The translations under genes were made by a program, and so were the position numbers. Below, piece by piece: positions 8,027-17,978 of a DNA stretch of 64,000 nt. How positions within the stretch are numbered: position 1 is the first letter of the stretch; the number at the start of each line of letters is the position of its first letter. Source of the stretch: Eubacteriaceae bacterium CHKCI004. Its GTDB lineage: Bacteria; Bacillota; Clostridia; Lachnospirales; Lachnospiraceae. A model generated the notes under the pieces. It was not told the origin of the DNA, ran no database searches, and was given only the letters and a program-made list of their open reading frames with translations. The stretch spans positions 62,001 to 126,000 of the forward strand of contig FCNR01000055.1 in NCBI GenBank assembly GCA_900016875.1. Direction: 5' to 3'.

Positions 8027-11000
8027 ATGAAAAGGAAAATGAAGAAAAAATTAATAGCGTTCATGCTTTGCATGGTTCTGGTCATCTGCAACAGCGTCTC
8101 CATACTGGCGGACACCCCGGCAGCAGCGACGACGACTGCGGAAAATCAGGTGAGCGAGACCAAAACAGCAAAGAATGAAACCACATTCGAAGAAAACAAA
8201 TCTTCGGACGACAACTCTGCGGATAAAGACAAGGATACGTCGAGCCAGTCGGACGACCCGGAAAAAGAAGAATCCGACAAGGAAGAAGCCCCGGAGACAA
8301 AGACGACAGAGAAAAAAGAAGAAACCACCGAAGCGACCACGGAAGCGAAAGAGGATACTACGACTGCGACCACGGAAGCAGAAGAGGGAACTTCAGAAGC
8401 AGCGGAGTCGAGTGATAAAGAAGAGACGACAGGAGCAGAGGACGACTCTGACAAAAAAGAGGGGACCTCGGAAATTTCTGAAGAGACGACTGAAGCAACG
8501 GAAGAGGCGTCAACAGAAAAAGCAGAGGAAACAACGCAGTCTCCTGCTTATGATGGCAAATATGAGGACAGTACAGTCACAATCAGTGTCAGCGCAGAAG
8601 CTGGTATTGTGCCGGAAGGCGCGGAGTTATCTGTTACACCGATTGTGAAAACAGATATCACAGACGACATGAGCGATGAGGATAAAGTGAAAGCTGAAGA
8701 GGTCAATGCGCAGTATGATTTGACCGAAAAGAAACTGGCAGAAGATAGCGAAGCCAATGAAGAGACCATGGAAGGTTTCCTGGCGTATGACATCAGCTTT
8801 ATCGTGGACGGCGAAGAAGTGGAGCCAAACGGTGACGTAAAAGTGGTCATGGACTTCAAAGAAGCTGCTGTACCGGAAGGCGTGTCAGAGGATGCGATTG
8901 TTGCAGTGAAGCATTTGAAAGAAGATGAGACCGCTGAGGACGGAGTGGTCGTTGAGGATATGGCCAAGAAAGCGGACATACAGACGACAGATAAAGCTGA
9001 AGTGGAAAAGGTAGAATTGACGTCAGACAGTTTTTCTACATACACTATTACATGGCAGACTTGGTATTCCTTGACTATACATATCGTAGATAAAAATGGA
9101 GATCCTATTGGTAACGGAAGTTATACGATAGACGAGCAATTAGCAGAGGACTTGTGTAGTACGACAGGGTTGAACCTGGAAGAATATGGTACTAAGAGCC
9201 CATGGTGCCCGGAGGGATATTACTTAATAGTTGCAAGACTGGATGATGTAGATGGGACAGATGCTGGAAAAGTTTATTACTATGACAATCAGTGGAAATA
9301 TTCGGATGAAACTACAAATCCAAACGATTACAGAATCTGGACAGGGAGAAGTGATCGCCGACATGTTTATCTGATTTACGGTGCGGAGACAACAGATACA
9401 TTAACCACTGTAAATACTGTTGAAAACCTTAATGAACAGTATGGTATCTCTATTTCCATGAAGGATTTGGATTTTACGAAGACACATGCAGACTATGACG
9501 CAGCTTTAGGAGGACAGTATAGTGGCCCAGTTCAGCAGGGACTTGTTCAATCCAGATTGAGTAATGATTATCCGCAAACACAATCTGGTACGTCTCTGGA
9601 AAAATTATTTAACGGAGGAACGGACGTCAATAATTTTTTTATAAGGGATACGTTGGAAGATGAAGGCTATTTTGAATACAGCAGTTTTAACAATTATGCG
9701 TATTTAAATGAAAAAAGATTTGAAATTTATAACCAAAAGGGAGCTGTGAGTAAATATGAAAATGCTGGAGAGACGGAATTTTATTTTCATCGAGGGAATT
9801 TCCTTCCATATGATAGTTTGACAGGGAAAAAATCATTATATTTAACCAATCTTTATGATGAAGATGGAAATAAGATTGCAAGAACTGATTCAAGATTTGG
9901 GCAGCAATTATATTTGAGTAATAGGGTTAATTACCATTTTAGTATGCAGATGACGGCGACTTTTTTACAGCCACGAAATGGAATCACAGATCGTGGAGAC
10001 CAGATGGTGTTCGAATTCAATGGTGATGACGACATGTGGGTTTTCATCAATAAGGTGCTTATTTTGGACATCGGCGGCGAGCATGATGCGCATAGTGGCA
10101 CTATCAATTTTGCAACTGGTGTAGTGACGGTTAATATTAGTGCATCCCAGACGGTGACAACATCTCTTAATAAACTGTATGAAGAGGCAAACGTTTTCCC
10201 GGACGGAACCACATGGAACGATGAAAAAATAAGCGATTATTTTGTGTCAACGGGAGCCAGGGACAGCGCAGGCGATTTAATATATCGTTTTAAAGATTAT
10301 GACAGATATACTATGAAGATGTTCTATCTGGAACGGGGAGCGGGTGCTTCCAATCTTCACGTAAGATTTAATCTTCAGACTGTTCCGGATGGTACAGTTA
10401 CTGTGGCAAAAGAGCTAGATAATACTGATAAGGAAAAATACGCAAACGAAGATTTTCAGTTTGAACTGTATGTTGAAGAGAAAGCTGAATACTGGTCTGA
10501 GGAACATCCGATATATACAGGAGAATATGAACAGGTGACAAAAAATAATTTAGATTCTTTAGGAATTGACGCAACTTTAAGACAAAATGGGGTAGATACG
10601 GGCCAAGAATTGAAATGGGCTGATAACGGAACAATTTTTTTGTTAAAACCTGATCAATCAGTTGTTTTCAGTGGATTGAAAGCTATACAAAAATATTATG
10701 TAAAAGAGGTGGGAGTTGAAAGTAACCGCTATGATGAAATAAGAATCAATACAGCTACAGTAACAGAAACCGATGGTGATGGAAATATAATCTCCAAAGA
10801 TGAAGTAGATGGGACGGCAGAAATTACTTCCTCAAAAAATACGGTTTATCAACGTCCAATTATTACGTTTACAAACAATTGTAGTGCCGCAAATCATAGA
10901 GAACTCCATATAACTAAGGTTATGTCTTCTGGTCAGTCTTCAAGTGATAAATTTGCATTCCGAATACAATTCGAAGGATTAGAAGGAACTCTTGTAGATT

Positions 11001-12268
11001 ATGATGGGGCATACTATCTGATACGTAACGGAGAATATTATTACTATAATAGTGAGGGCGATTTAGTTTCTAACGAAAATGAATCAAAGATATGTGGATA
11101 TGCAGATAATGGAATAATTTCTAATATATTGGTAGGTGATAAAATATCAATTACAGGGCTTCTTTCTGGAACAAAGTTTAACGTTACAGAAGTTGATCCT
11201 AATAATGGACAGGTATCAGAGATATATGATTCTCCTCAATATGAGGTTAAAATGGCTGAGAATGCGCTTACTGAGAATGGTGCTAGCGGTACGATAATGT
11301 TGGGTCAAGGAATGGATGCAGAAGTTACAGTAACTAATAGTTTTAAAACAGAAACTATCACTGTAACAAAAAACTGGACTGATAATGGAACCCTTAGAGA
11401 AGAAATCAATACGCCGAATCATGAAGAAATCAATACGCCGAATCATAAGAATGATGTTATTTATGTTGGACTGTATCAATATGAAACAAACAGTGGACCT
11501 GAAAGTGCGCAGCCTGTAAGTGCTACTTCTTATAAGATCCTTAGTTATGAAAATAACTGGGAAGGTACAATAGAAGTCACTAAAGACGAGAAGTATAGTT
11601 ATACGGTTAAAGAATTAGAATTAGTAGACGGACAAGAAGGAGATTTTACTATTGACGATCATACTTATTCAGCTGTTGTAGAAGGAGGAAGCACACAGGT
11701 TAATGGTCATGAATATCAGGTAAATGTATCACAGGCTGAAGACGATGTTAATAAGTTTACCATAACAAACGCTCGTTTAAATACTATTACCATTAATAAG
11801 CAGGATAATAACAAGGAACCATTGTCAGGCGCCACTTTCAGATTGGAAAAATTGGATAATAATGGAAATCCAATACGTGGAAGTGAAAAAAGTATTACGA
11901 CGACTGATTCTGGACAGATTCAATTTACTGATTTGGAAGATGGAAACTATCGAATTACAGAGACACAGTCACCAGATGGTTATAGCTTGCTGGCGAATCC
12001 GATAGAAGTAACGCTCCCACTTGTATTAGAAGATGGGAAAACATCCGATAAGACAGAAAATGCCACGGGTGTGGAGAAAGAAGATGGCACATATTATTAT
12101 GACCTTACCTACACTATCATCAACAACAAACTCTTCACCATGCCGGAAGCCGGTGGCCGCAACATCTTCATGATGACCCTTGCCGGAACCGCCATGATTG
12201 CGCTGGCAGCTGGAAGCACTATCTACTACCGCAGAAGACGCGGTGTACACAATAAAACAAGAAGATAG
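8027..12268 (+). CDS. LPXTG-type surface adhesin with fibro-slime and Cna-B-like domains (probable pilus tip)
   Basis: A 1413-residue cell-wall-anchored protein. In order: signal peptide (1-28); a Glu/Thr/Lys-rich low-complexity stalk (about 30-180); an Ig-like region (about 180-345); a fibro-slime/PA14-like domain (about 560-790, with FEFNGDDDMWVFINKVL and DIGGEHDAHSGTI); three or four Cna-B or Spy0128-type beta domains (790-1345); a sorting signal MPEAGG near 1371, a membrane helix and a RRRR tail. MPEAG departs from LPXTG. It heads the pilin-sortase operon, so a tip-adhesin role is inferred. The second half is AT-rich compared with both gene ends. Confidence 0.9.
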   Translation: MKRKMKKKLIAFMLCMVLVICNSVSILADTPAAATTTAENQVSETKTAKNETTFEENKSSDDNSADKDKDTSSQSDDPEKEESDKEEAPETKTTEKKEETTEATTEAKEDTTTATTEAEEGTSEAAESSDKEETTGAEDDSDKKEGTSEISEETTEATEEASTEKAEETTQSPAYDGKYEDSTVTISVSAEAGIVPEGAELSVTPIVKTDITDDMSDEDKVKAEEVNAQYDLTEKKLAEDSEANEETMEGFLAYDISFIVDGEEVEPNGDVKVVMDFKEAAVPEGVSEDAIVAVKHLKEDETAEDGVVVEDMAKKADIQTTDKAEVEKVELTSDSFSTYTITWQTWYSLTIHIVDKNGDPIGNGSYTIDEQLAEDLCSTTGLNLEEYGTKSPWCPEGYYLIVARLDDVDGTDAGKVYYYDNQWKYSDETTNPNDYRIWTGRSDRRHVYLIYGAETTDTLTTVNTVENLNEQYGISISMKDLDFTKTHADYDAALGGQYSGPVQQGLVQSRLSNDYPQTQSGTSLEKLFNGGTDVNNFFIRDTLEDEGYFEYSSFNNYAYLNEKRFEIYNQKGAVSKYENAGETEFYFHRGNFLPYDSLTGKKSLYLTNLYDEDGNKIARTDSRFGQQLYLSNRVNYHFSMQMTATFLQPRNGITDRGDQMVFEFNGDDDMWVFINKVLILDIGGEHDAHSGTINFATGVVTVNISASQTVTTSLNKLYEEANVFPDGTTWNDEKISDYFVSTGARDSAGDLIYRFKDYDRYTMKMFYLERGAGASNLHVRFNLQTVPDGTVTVAKELDNTDKEKYANEDFQFELYVEEKAEYWSEEHPIYTGEYEQVTKNNLDSLGIDATLRQNGVDTGQELKWADNGTIFLLKPDQSVVFSGLKAIQKYYVKEVGVESNRYDEIRINTATVTETDGDGNIISKDEVDGTAEITSSKNTVYQRPIITFTNNCSAANHRELHITKVMSSGQSSSDKFAFRIQFEGLEGTLVDYDGAYYLIRNGEYYYYNSEGDLVSNENESKICGYADNGIISNILVGDKISITGLLSGTKFNVTEVDPNNGQVSEIYDSPQYEVKMAENALTENGASGTIMLGQGMDAEVTVTNSFKTETITVTKNWTDNGTLREEINTPNHEEINTPNHKNDVIYVGLYQYETNSGPESAQPVSATSYKILSYENNWEGTIEVTKDEKYSYTVKELELVDGQEGDFTIDDHTYSAVVEGGSTQVNGHEYQVNVSQAEDDVNKFTITNARLNTITINKQDNNKEPLSGATFRLEKLDNNGNPIRGSEKSITTTDSGQIQFTDLEDGNYRITETQSPDGYSLLANPIEVTLPLVLEDGKTSDKTENATGVEKEDGTYYYDLTYTIINNKLFTMPEAGGRNIFMMTLAGTAMIALAAGSTIYYRRRRGVHNKTRR
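11399..11446 (+). repeat. 24-bp tandem duplication inside the adhesin
   Basis: Two identical 24-bp units encode EEINTPNH twice at about residues 1125-1140, inside a Cna-B domain. The duplication keeps the frame and adds eight residues. Confidence 0.9.
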
Positions 12269-12313
12269 TATTACATGACAACAGGTAACACTTAAACAAT
12301 CAATCTAATATTT

Positions 12314-12337
12314 AGCGGGGTACTAGCCCGCCCCGCT
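12314..12337 (+). other. hairpin between adhesin and first pilin
   Basis: A perfect 7-bp AGCGGGG/CCCCGCT stem with a 10-nt loop, without a T run. It may be an mRNA-processing or partial-termination site that sets the adhesin:pilin ratio; this is inference. Confidence 0.5.
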
Positions 12338-12464
12338 TAATATAAAAGTAACAAAAATGATGCCAGATGATTGCGGAAACAGCAGTGTGTAACAATCGCA
12401 GGTATCATGCGGTCAATATCAATTGACTAAAACAAAAAATTTTAATGAAAAGGAGACGAAGACT

Positions 12465-14015
12465 ATGAAGAAAATGATGAAAAAACTCATAGCAATGGCT
12501 GCGGCGCTGGTTATGATCGTAACCTTACTGCCGGCAGTGGGCGTAAGAGCAGAAGGAGTAACATCTTCTCGGCCAAGTGTTGGTTCTATCACAATTGAGA
12601 AAACATCTCAAAATGCCAGTATACCTTTAAAGGGAGCTCAATTTTCTATTTATCAGTTGGTAAAATTTCAGATTGATGGGAACAATAATTATGTAATTGA
12701 ATCAAAACAAAATGGAATTGATGATAGTATTGCAAAAGTTGGAGATTCTATTGATAAAATTGACATAAGCGCATTTGATACTGATATGGCAAATGCAAAT
12801 AAAGATAATACTACGTTTACTCCTTATTCTGTTGATGGCGAGACAGTATTTACCACAGATGCGCAGGGGGAAATTGAATTACAGAATTTGCCAGTTGGTA
12901 TTTATATGGTAAGAGAAATAAATGCTCCAACAGGAGAAAATGGTGTTACATATCAGAAAAGTATTCCATTTTTTATTTCTATTCCAATGACAGATAAAAA
13001 CGGGAATAATTTAGTATATGATGTAACTGCTACACCAAAAAATACTGCATCAGGTGGTAGTAAAGTAGTCGATGTGCCAACTCTGGGAACTGATAAAACG
13101 GCTTCTATAGGCGATCCTGTGAGTTATACAATTACAGTTGTAGCGCCGGCAAAAAATTCAACTTTTAAAGTTGTCGATAAAATTACTGGTTTAGATTATG
13201 ACAAAGACTCGGTTCAGGTTGTTATTAAAGGCATTAATGGTGGAAAAGATACGACTTTAACTGAGGAACAGTTGCGAGGAAAGATTAGTTTTACTGATAA
13301 AAATACAACTGATGAGATTCAAAATGATGAACGAGTAATGACTATTGATTTATCTGATTTTATGGAAACCGATGTTTATGTTGGTAAAACAGTGGTTATT
13401 ACATACGATGCAATAGTAGCGGCAGACGCAGCAATTGGAACGGGAAGTAATACGAATGAGGCTGATGTATTTTATGGTAATGATCCACAGGATATTACTG
13501 GTACACCAAAAATATATACGTATGGTGTTCAGTTAACTAAACTAGGTGAGAGTGATGCGAAATTAAAGGATGTTGAGTTTGAGTTATACGATGCGACGGG
13601 TACTCAAATTACTGATACCGAGAAAGGTGCGAATGCAGAAGGAAAATTTGTAACCGATAAAGATGGCATATTAAAAATTAAAGGCCTCGCAGCAGGGAAA
13701 TATGCTCTAAAAGAGGTAAAAACAAATAATGATTACACTCTTCTGACCAATCCAATCGAATTTGAGATTAAAGTAGAGAGTGATATCAATAATCCTACAT
13801 TTACTATAACTAATAATGGTACTGGTGTTAGTGAAGTGGAAGAAACTGTAAATGATGATGCAGGTAATATCTATTTCGCAATTGAAGTAGTTAACCAGAA
13901 AGGCTTCACCCTCCCATCTACCGGTGGCATGGGAACTTACCTCTTCACCATCGGCGGTATCGTCATCATGGCTGGTGCAGCATTCGCTCTCATCGCTATG
14001 AAGAAAAGAGCCTAA
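12465..14015 (+). CDS. major pilin, isopeptide-forming, LPSTG-anchored
   Basis: A 516-residue SpaH/EbpB-like pilin backbone. It has a signal peptide (1-29), an N-terminal domain, a DVPTLGTDKTASIGDPVSYT segment typical of the fimbrial isopeptide D2 domain and its donor lysine, a Cna-B-like domain (about 365-450), LPSTGG near 482 and a hydrophobic tail ending in KKRA. A class C sortase would join subunits through LPSTG. The longer frame begins at 12423, but ATG 12465 follows AAGGAGACG and starts the signal peptide. The body of the gene is strikingly AT-rich while the sorting-signal region returns to local composition. Confidence 0.9.
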   Translation: MKKMMKKLIAMAAALVMIVTLLPAVGVRAEGVTSSRPSVGSITIEKTSQNASIPLKGAQFSIYQLVKFQIDGNNNYVIESKQNGIDDSIAKVGDSIDKIDISAFDTDMANANKDNTTFTPYSVDGETVFTTDAQGEIELQNLPVGIYMVREINAPTGENGVTYQKSIPFFISIPMTDKNGNNLVYDVTATPKNTASGGSKVVDVPTLGTDKTASIGDPVSYTITVVAPAKNSTFKVVDKITGLDYDKDSVQVVIKGINGGKDTTLTEEQLRGKISFTDKNTTDEIQNDERVMTIDLSDFMETDVYVGKTVVITYDAIVAADAAIGTGSNTNEADVFYGNDPQDITGTPKIYTYGVQLTKLGESDAKLKDVEFELYDATGTQITDTEKGANAEGKFVTDKDGILKIKGLAAGKYALKEVKTNNDYTLLTNPIEFEIKVESDINNPTFTITNNGTGVSEVEETVNDDAGNIYFAIEVVNQKGFTLPSTGGMGTYLFTIGGIVIMAGAAFALIAMKKRA

Positions 14016-14199
14016 GCAGGAGTAAAGAATTAACAGTACATTTATACGTACATAAATGAAGATTAACCTCGTGTCCGTGGCGGCGCAGCAAATGCGCCGG
14101 CTGCGGCCGGGAAGAAATGTTGCAGCAAGGTAAGACAGAAGTTTTTGGCGGGGGCCGGGCTGCCGGTTCCCGCATAGATGTAAAAGGAGAAGAAGCGCA

Positions 14200-15051
14200 G
14201 TGAAAAGATTCCTTCCTATTATAATGATCGTTTTGCTTTTTCTCGGAGGAGCCGGATTGGTGCTGTACCCGGTTGTGAGCAGCTGGTACATGGACCGTCA
14301 TCAGGGTCAGGTTGTGGCGGACTATGATGAGGAAGCGGCGAAATTGTCACAGGAACAGATTGAAGACGAACTGGAGAAGGCCAGGAAATATAACGAGAGC
14401 CTTTTAGGAAATGTGGTCCTCACAGACCCGTTCAATGCGGAGGCGCTGGAGGAACAGAATACAGAGTATGAGGATCTGCTGAATATCGGAGGAGACGGCG
14501 TCATGGGGAGCGTGGAGATTCCCGGGCAGGATATCTACCTTCCAATCTATCACGGGACGAACAGTGAGTCCCTGGAGCGAGGTGCGGGGCACCTGCAGAA
14601 CAGTTCCCTGCCGGTGGGCGGGACCGGGACCCATGCGGTCATATCCGGGCATACGGCGCTGCCGACAGCAGAGATGTTCAATAATCTGTCTGAGGTGGAA
14701 GAGGGGGATGTATTTTACATCCATGTTCTGAATCAGACGCTGGCATACGAAGTTGACCAGATCAAGGTGGTCCTCCCGGAGGACATCTCGGATCTGTTGA
14801 TTGATAAAAATGAAGATTATGTGACCCTGGTCACCTGTACGCCGTACGGCATCAACAGCCACCGGCTTCTGGTGCGGGGCACGAGGATTCCTTATGAGGA
14901 GGCGCAGGCAAAGGTGCCGAGTCAGGCAAAAGGATGGGATCCGATGTGGGGTGCTTACATTGCGGCGGCAGTGGCAGCGGCGGCGATTCTGGCTGTGGCG
15001 GGCATCCGGCACAAAAAAGAAAAGAAAGCAGGCGGACAGCATGAGGAATAA
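14200..15051 (+). CDS. class C sortase (pilin polymerase)
   Basis: Membrane transpeptidase that links pilins through LPXTG-like motifs. 283 residues from GTG 14200, after AAAGGAGAAG. It has an N-terminal membrane anchor, a lid region with TDPFNAEAL, then the sortase core: VEIPGQDIYLPIYHGT, catalytic His in ISGHTALP, catalytic Cys in TLVTCTPYG, Arg in SHRLLVRG, and a second C-terminal membrane helix. Two membrane helices and a DPF lid are characteristic of class C. It follows the major pilin and overlaps the second sortase. Confidence 0.95.
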   Translation: MKRFLPIIMIVLLFLGGAGLVLYPVVSSWYMDRHQGQVVADYDEEAAKLSQEQIEDELEKARKYNESLLGNVVLTDPFNAEALEEQNTEYEDLLNIGGDGVMGSVEIPGQDIYLPIYHGTNSESLERGAGHLQNSSLPVGGTGTHAVISGHTALPTAEMFNNLSEVEEGDVFYIHVLNQTLAYEVDQIKVVLPEDISDLLIDKNEDYVTLVTCTPYGINSHRLLVRGTRIPYEEAQAKVPSQAKGWDPMWGAYIAAAVAAAAILAVAGIRHKKEKKAGGQHEE

Positions 15052-15919
15052 GATCATCGGTACATTTGCCGTGCTCCTGCTCATGGCAGGCCTCCTGATC
15101 TTTAATTATCCGACCATCAGCACGCTGTACAACCAGCTCCATCAGGGGACGGTCATGGCGGAGTATGATGAGGGACTGGCAAAGATGGAGCAGGAGGAGC
15201 TTGACGCGTACCGGCAGGAGGCCGTGGAATATAATGAGAGGCTGGCCGGAAGCGGGGCGGTCATCCAGGATGCATTCACCCAGGGTGACGCCGGGGAGGA
15301 CCCGGAGTATGAGGGTATCCTTGACATGGAGGAAAGCGGAGTCATGGGAGCCGTGGAGATTCCCGGCATCAACGTGTACCTTCCTATTTATCATGGGACA
15401 TCGGCCGATGTCCTGAATATCGGCGCGGGACACCTCATGGGTACGTCCGTTCCCGTGGGAGGGGAGAACACCCACAGCGTGCTGACCGGGCACCGGGGGC
15501 TGCCGACCGCCGAGCTCTTTACGGATCTGGATCAGGTCCGGGAGGGCGATGTTTTCTATATCCACATATTGAAAGAGACCCTGGCGTACCGGATCTATGA
15601 TATCGAGACGGTGCTGCCTGAACAGGTGGACAGCCTGAGCATTCAGGAAGGGCGGGATCTGGTGACTCTGGTCACCTGCACGCCGTACGGCATCAATTCT
15701 CACCGGCTGCTCATCCATGCGGAGCGGACCGATTACGACGGTGCGCAGGACAGCCAGACCGCGGCCATGCGGGAGAGCCTGTGGCAGTGGCTTTTGTCCC
15801 AGAAGACGTTCCTGCTGTCCGTGGGACTCATTGTAATCATGCTTATTTACGGGATCATCCGTTTTATCAGGAGAATAAGAACAAATAGCCGTAAAAAGAA
15901 GGAGGAGGCGAACCAATGA
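15041..15919 (+). CDS. second class C sortase
   Basis: 292 residues with the same plan as its neighbour: N-terminal membrane helix, lid segment QDAFTQGDAGED (DAF in place of DPF), VEIPGINVYLPIYHGT, His in LTGHRGLP, Cys in TLVTCTPYG, Arg in SHRLLIHA, and a C-terminal helix. The open frame extends to 14894, but that would lie inside the first sortase; ATG 15041 overlaps its stop by 11 bp. Its stop overlaps the next pilin start as ATGA. The pair probably arose by duplication and may divide tip and backbone substrates. Confidence 0.94.
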   Translation: MRNKIIGTFAVLLLMAGLLIFNYPTISTLYNQLHQGTVMAEYDEGLAKMEQEELDAYRQEAVEYNERLAGSGAVIQDAFTQGDAGEDPEYEGILDMEESGVMGAVEIPGINVYLPIYHGTSADVLNIGAGHLMGTSVPVGGENTHSVLTGHRGLPTAELFTDLDQVREGDVFYIHILKETLAYRIYDIETVLPEQVDSLSIQEGRDLVTLVTCTPYGINSHRLLIHAERTDYDGAQDSQTAAMRESLWQWLLSQKTFLLSVGLIVIMLIYGIIRFIRRIRTNSRKKKEEANQ

Positions 15920-17568
15920 AGCAGAGATCTTTCACAATAAGAAAATATGGGGCTTTTCTGACCATCCTGCTGGTATTATCCCTGGTGTTCGGTACATTTG
16001 CCGGCATCCCTGTTCATGCGGAGGAGGGAGCATCGGCGTCCAATACCTATGATCCGAACCAGCCGGGAAGCATCACCGTTAAGCTGGGGGACATCGGAAC
16101 CCAGGAGACGACCAATAAAAATGGTGTGGAGCTGACCATTTATCAGGTGGGCGACATTAACACCACGAACAATTATATCCAGTTTGATCTGGTGCAGGGA
16201 CTGGCAGATCTGGAAAGCCTTGCCGGAGTTGATCTGAATGATGTCACTACGGCAGAGGCCAATCTGGAAACGGCGGAGAAGTTAGAGGATGCCGCACTGG
16301 AAGCCGGGCTTACTGCGGCAGGCAAAGAATATACGGCGACCGTGAACGGCGAGGACGGCGTGGCGGTCTTCCGGGGTGAGAATGGCGAAGGGCTCGCGCA
16401 GGGCATGTACCTGGTGCAGCAGACCAACGCCAACGCTTACGGAATCACCAGTCCGTTTCTGGTGGCTATTCCGTACATGACCGACGGCGCCAACTGGATT
16501 TATGATGTGGTGGCAAATCCGAAAGGTGCGGAATTTGACAGTCTGGGAAGCATCCAGGTGACCAAAGCGTTAAAATACAATAACGACGGCAACCTGCTGG
16601 ATACCACCGCAGAAAATGCATCTTATGACATCGGGCTTTTCATGGATTCCCAGGGACAGTATCGCTACAGCGGCGAGAACTGGCGTCAGACGGTGACCAT
16701 CCAGGGAACCAGCAGCAGTACAGTGACTTTCGATAACCTGCCGATCACCAGCAAACCGTACTATGTATTTGAGCTGGATGAGAACGGCAACGCCATCACT
16801 TACAGTTCCGATCTTGGCGGCGCAGACAGTAATAATCTCTTTACAGTCATGGCGGGCGAGGACCCGACTGCGCCGAATGCAGGCGAAGCGCCGGAGATCA
16901 TCCTGGATACGGAGAACAATCCGAACGCCAGCGCTACCATCAGCAACGTGTATGCAGATCTGCCGGACGGCTACTATGTGACCGGCGAGATTACCATCAC
17001 CAAGAGCGTCATGGATAACGGCCAGATGATTGCCACCAATTATCCATTCTATGCAGGTATCTTTACCGTGGACGCGCAGGGAAATGTAAATGCCAACCCG
17101 ACCGAAGTGGTGAAACTCAATAATAACGGATCTGTGACCGTGGAAGTCCCTCTGGGCGGTACGAACGGCACCGAGCCGATTACCTACGCAGTGATGGAGA
17201 CCGAGGAAGACGGAACTCTTATCAACAAAGAAACCTTCTCGTACACTGTGACCGGCGAAGCAAATGTAAACCTGTCTGTGGATCAGACCACCGGAAACGT
17301 GGCCATCACTAACACCCTGAAAGAAGGTGCCGACGGCTACTACCAGGATCCGTCTACTCAGGCGCCGAGAGATACCAGCTCCAACAACAATAATAACAAC
17401 AACAGCGGCAGCGATAACCGCAACACATCCAGCGGAACCAACCGCAGCTCCCGTTCTTCCAGGACCGGAGACGACAACCAGATTCTGCTGTACGGCGGAC
17501 TGCTGGCAGCGGCAGTGATTGTCGGCGGCGTAGTTGTGGCGCGCAGAAGAAGACGCACGAACGGATAA
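15916..17568 (+). CDS. second pilin / pilus subunit with atypical sorting signal
   Basis: 550 residues: signal peptide (1-35), an N-terminal pilin domain with MYLVQQTNANAYGITSPF, two Spy0128/DUF7601-like beta domains (SIQVTKALKYNNDG and EITITKSVMDNGQ), a Ser/Asn-rich linker, then SSRTGDDN, a membrane helix and an RRRRRTNG tail. The anchor lacks the Leu-Pro of LPXTG, keeping only xRTGD. GC content is clearly higher than in the first pilin. It is the last gene of the operon and ends at a strong terminator. Ancillary or basal subunit is the likely role. Confidence 0.85.
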   Translation: MKQRSFTIRKYGAFLTILLVLSLVFGTFAGIPVHAEEGASASNTYDPNQPGSITVKLGDIGTQETTNKNGVELTIYQVGDINTTNNYIQFDLVQGLADLESLAGVDLNDVTTAEANLETAEKLEDAALEAGLTAAGKEYTATVNGEDGVAVFRGENGEGLAQGMYLVQQTNANAYGITSPFLVAIPYMTDGANWIYDVVANPKGAEFDSLGSIQVTKALKYNNDGNLLDTTAENASYDIGLFMDSQGQYRYSGENWRQTVTIQGTSSSTVTFDNLPITSKPYYVFELDENGNAITYSSDLGGADSNNLFTVMAGEDPTAPNAGEAPEIILDTENNPNASATISNVYADLPDGYYVTGEITITKSVMDNGQMIATNYPFYAGIFTVDAQGNVNANPTEVVKLNNNGSVTVEVPLGGTNGTEPITYAVMETEEDGTLINKETFSYTVTGEANVNLSVDQTTGNVAITNTLKEGADGYYQDPSTQAPRDTSSNNNNNNNSGSDNRNTSSGTNRSSRSSRTGDDNQILLYGGLLAAAVIVGGVVVARRRRRTNG

Positions 17569-17626
17569 AGATTCGATGCGTGTACGCTGATACATTTATA
17601 ATAAAATGAACTGTTACAAATGGAGA

Positions 17627-17666
17627 ACCCCCGGTAGTTTAATGAGAGACTGCCGGGGGTTTTTCT
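17627..17666 (+). terminator. terminator of the pilus operon
   Basis: An 11-bp stem ACCCCCGGTAG / CTGCCGGGGGT with a 12-nt loop and a T-rich tail. The following 17667-17978 holds a TATAAT at 17806-17811 without a clear -35 box and nothing else recognised. Confidence 0.9.
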
Positions 17667-17978
17667 CTATAGTGCGGATGATATTGTAAATGCGCTTTTG
17701 CCGTGCGGAGGATGATATGCGTGTATTATCAAAAGGGAGATGCGAAGCTGTTTTTGGATAAAGCAGCTTTTTTCAAGAAAGCAGGCAATTATTTGTATTT
17801 TGTGATATAATACAAAAAAGATAATAAATATAGTATTAAAAAATGGGTAAAAATGTAAATAAATATAAATATTCCCAGAAATGTGTTGATTCCAGTCTGT
17901 TCGCCATGTATAATGTCGGTGTAAGCTATCAGATTTTCCGAAGGAGAAGCTCGCATCATGTATTGAAGGAGGCGAACA

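Noticed and set aside
8175-8648. Very basic 157-codon frame inside the adhesin gene
   Set aside because: Frame-shifted reading of the Glu/Thr/Lys-rich stalk; low complexity only.
14852-15916. 354-codon and 226-codon minus-strand frames over the two sortase genes
   Set aside because: Both mirror sortase codons, including the catalytic regions, and have no independent features.
16570-17595. 341-codon minus-strand frame opposite the second pilin
   Set aside because: Antisense of a clear pilin with signal peptide and anchor; composition is that of the reverse strand.
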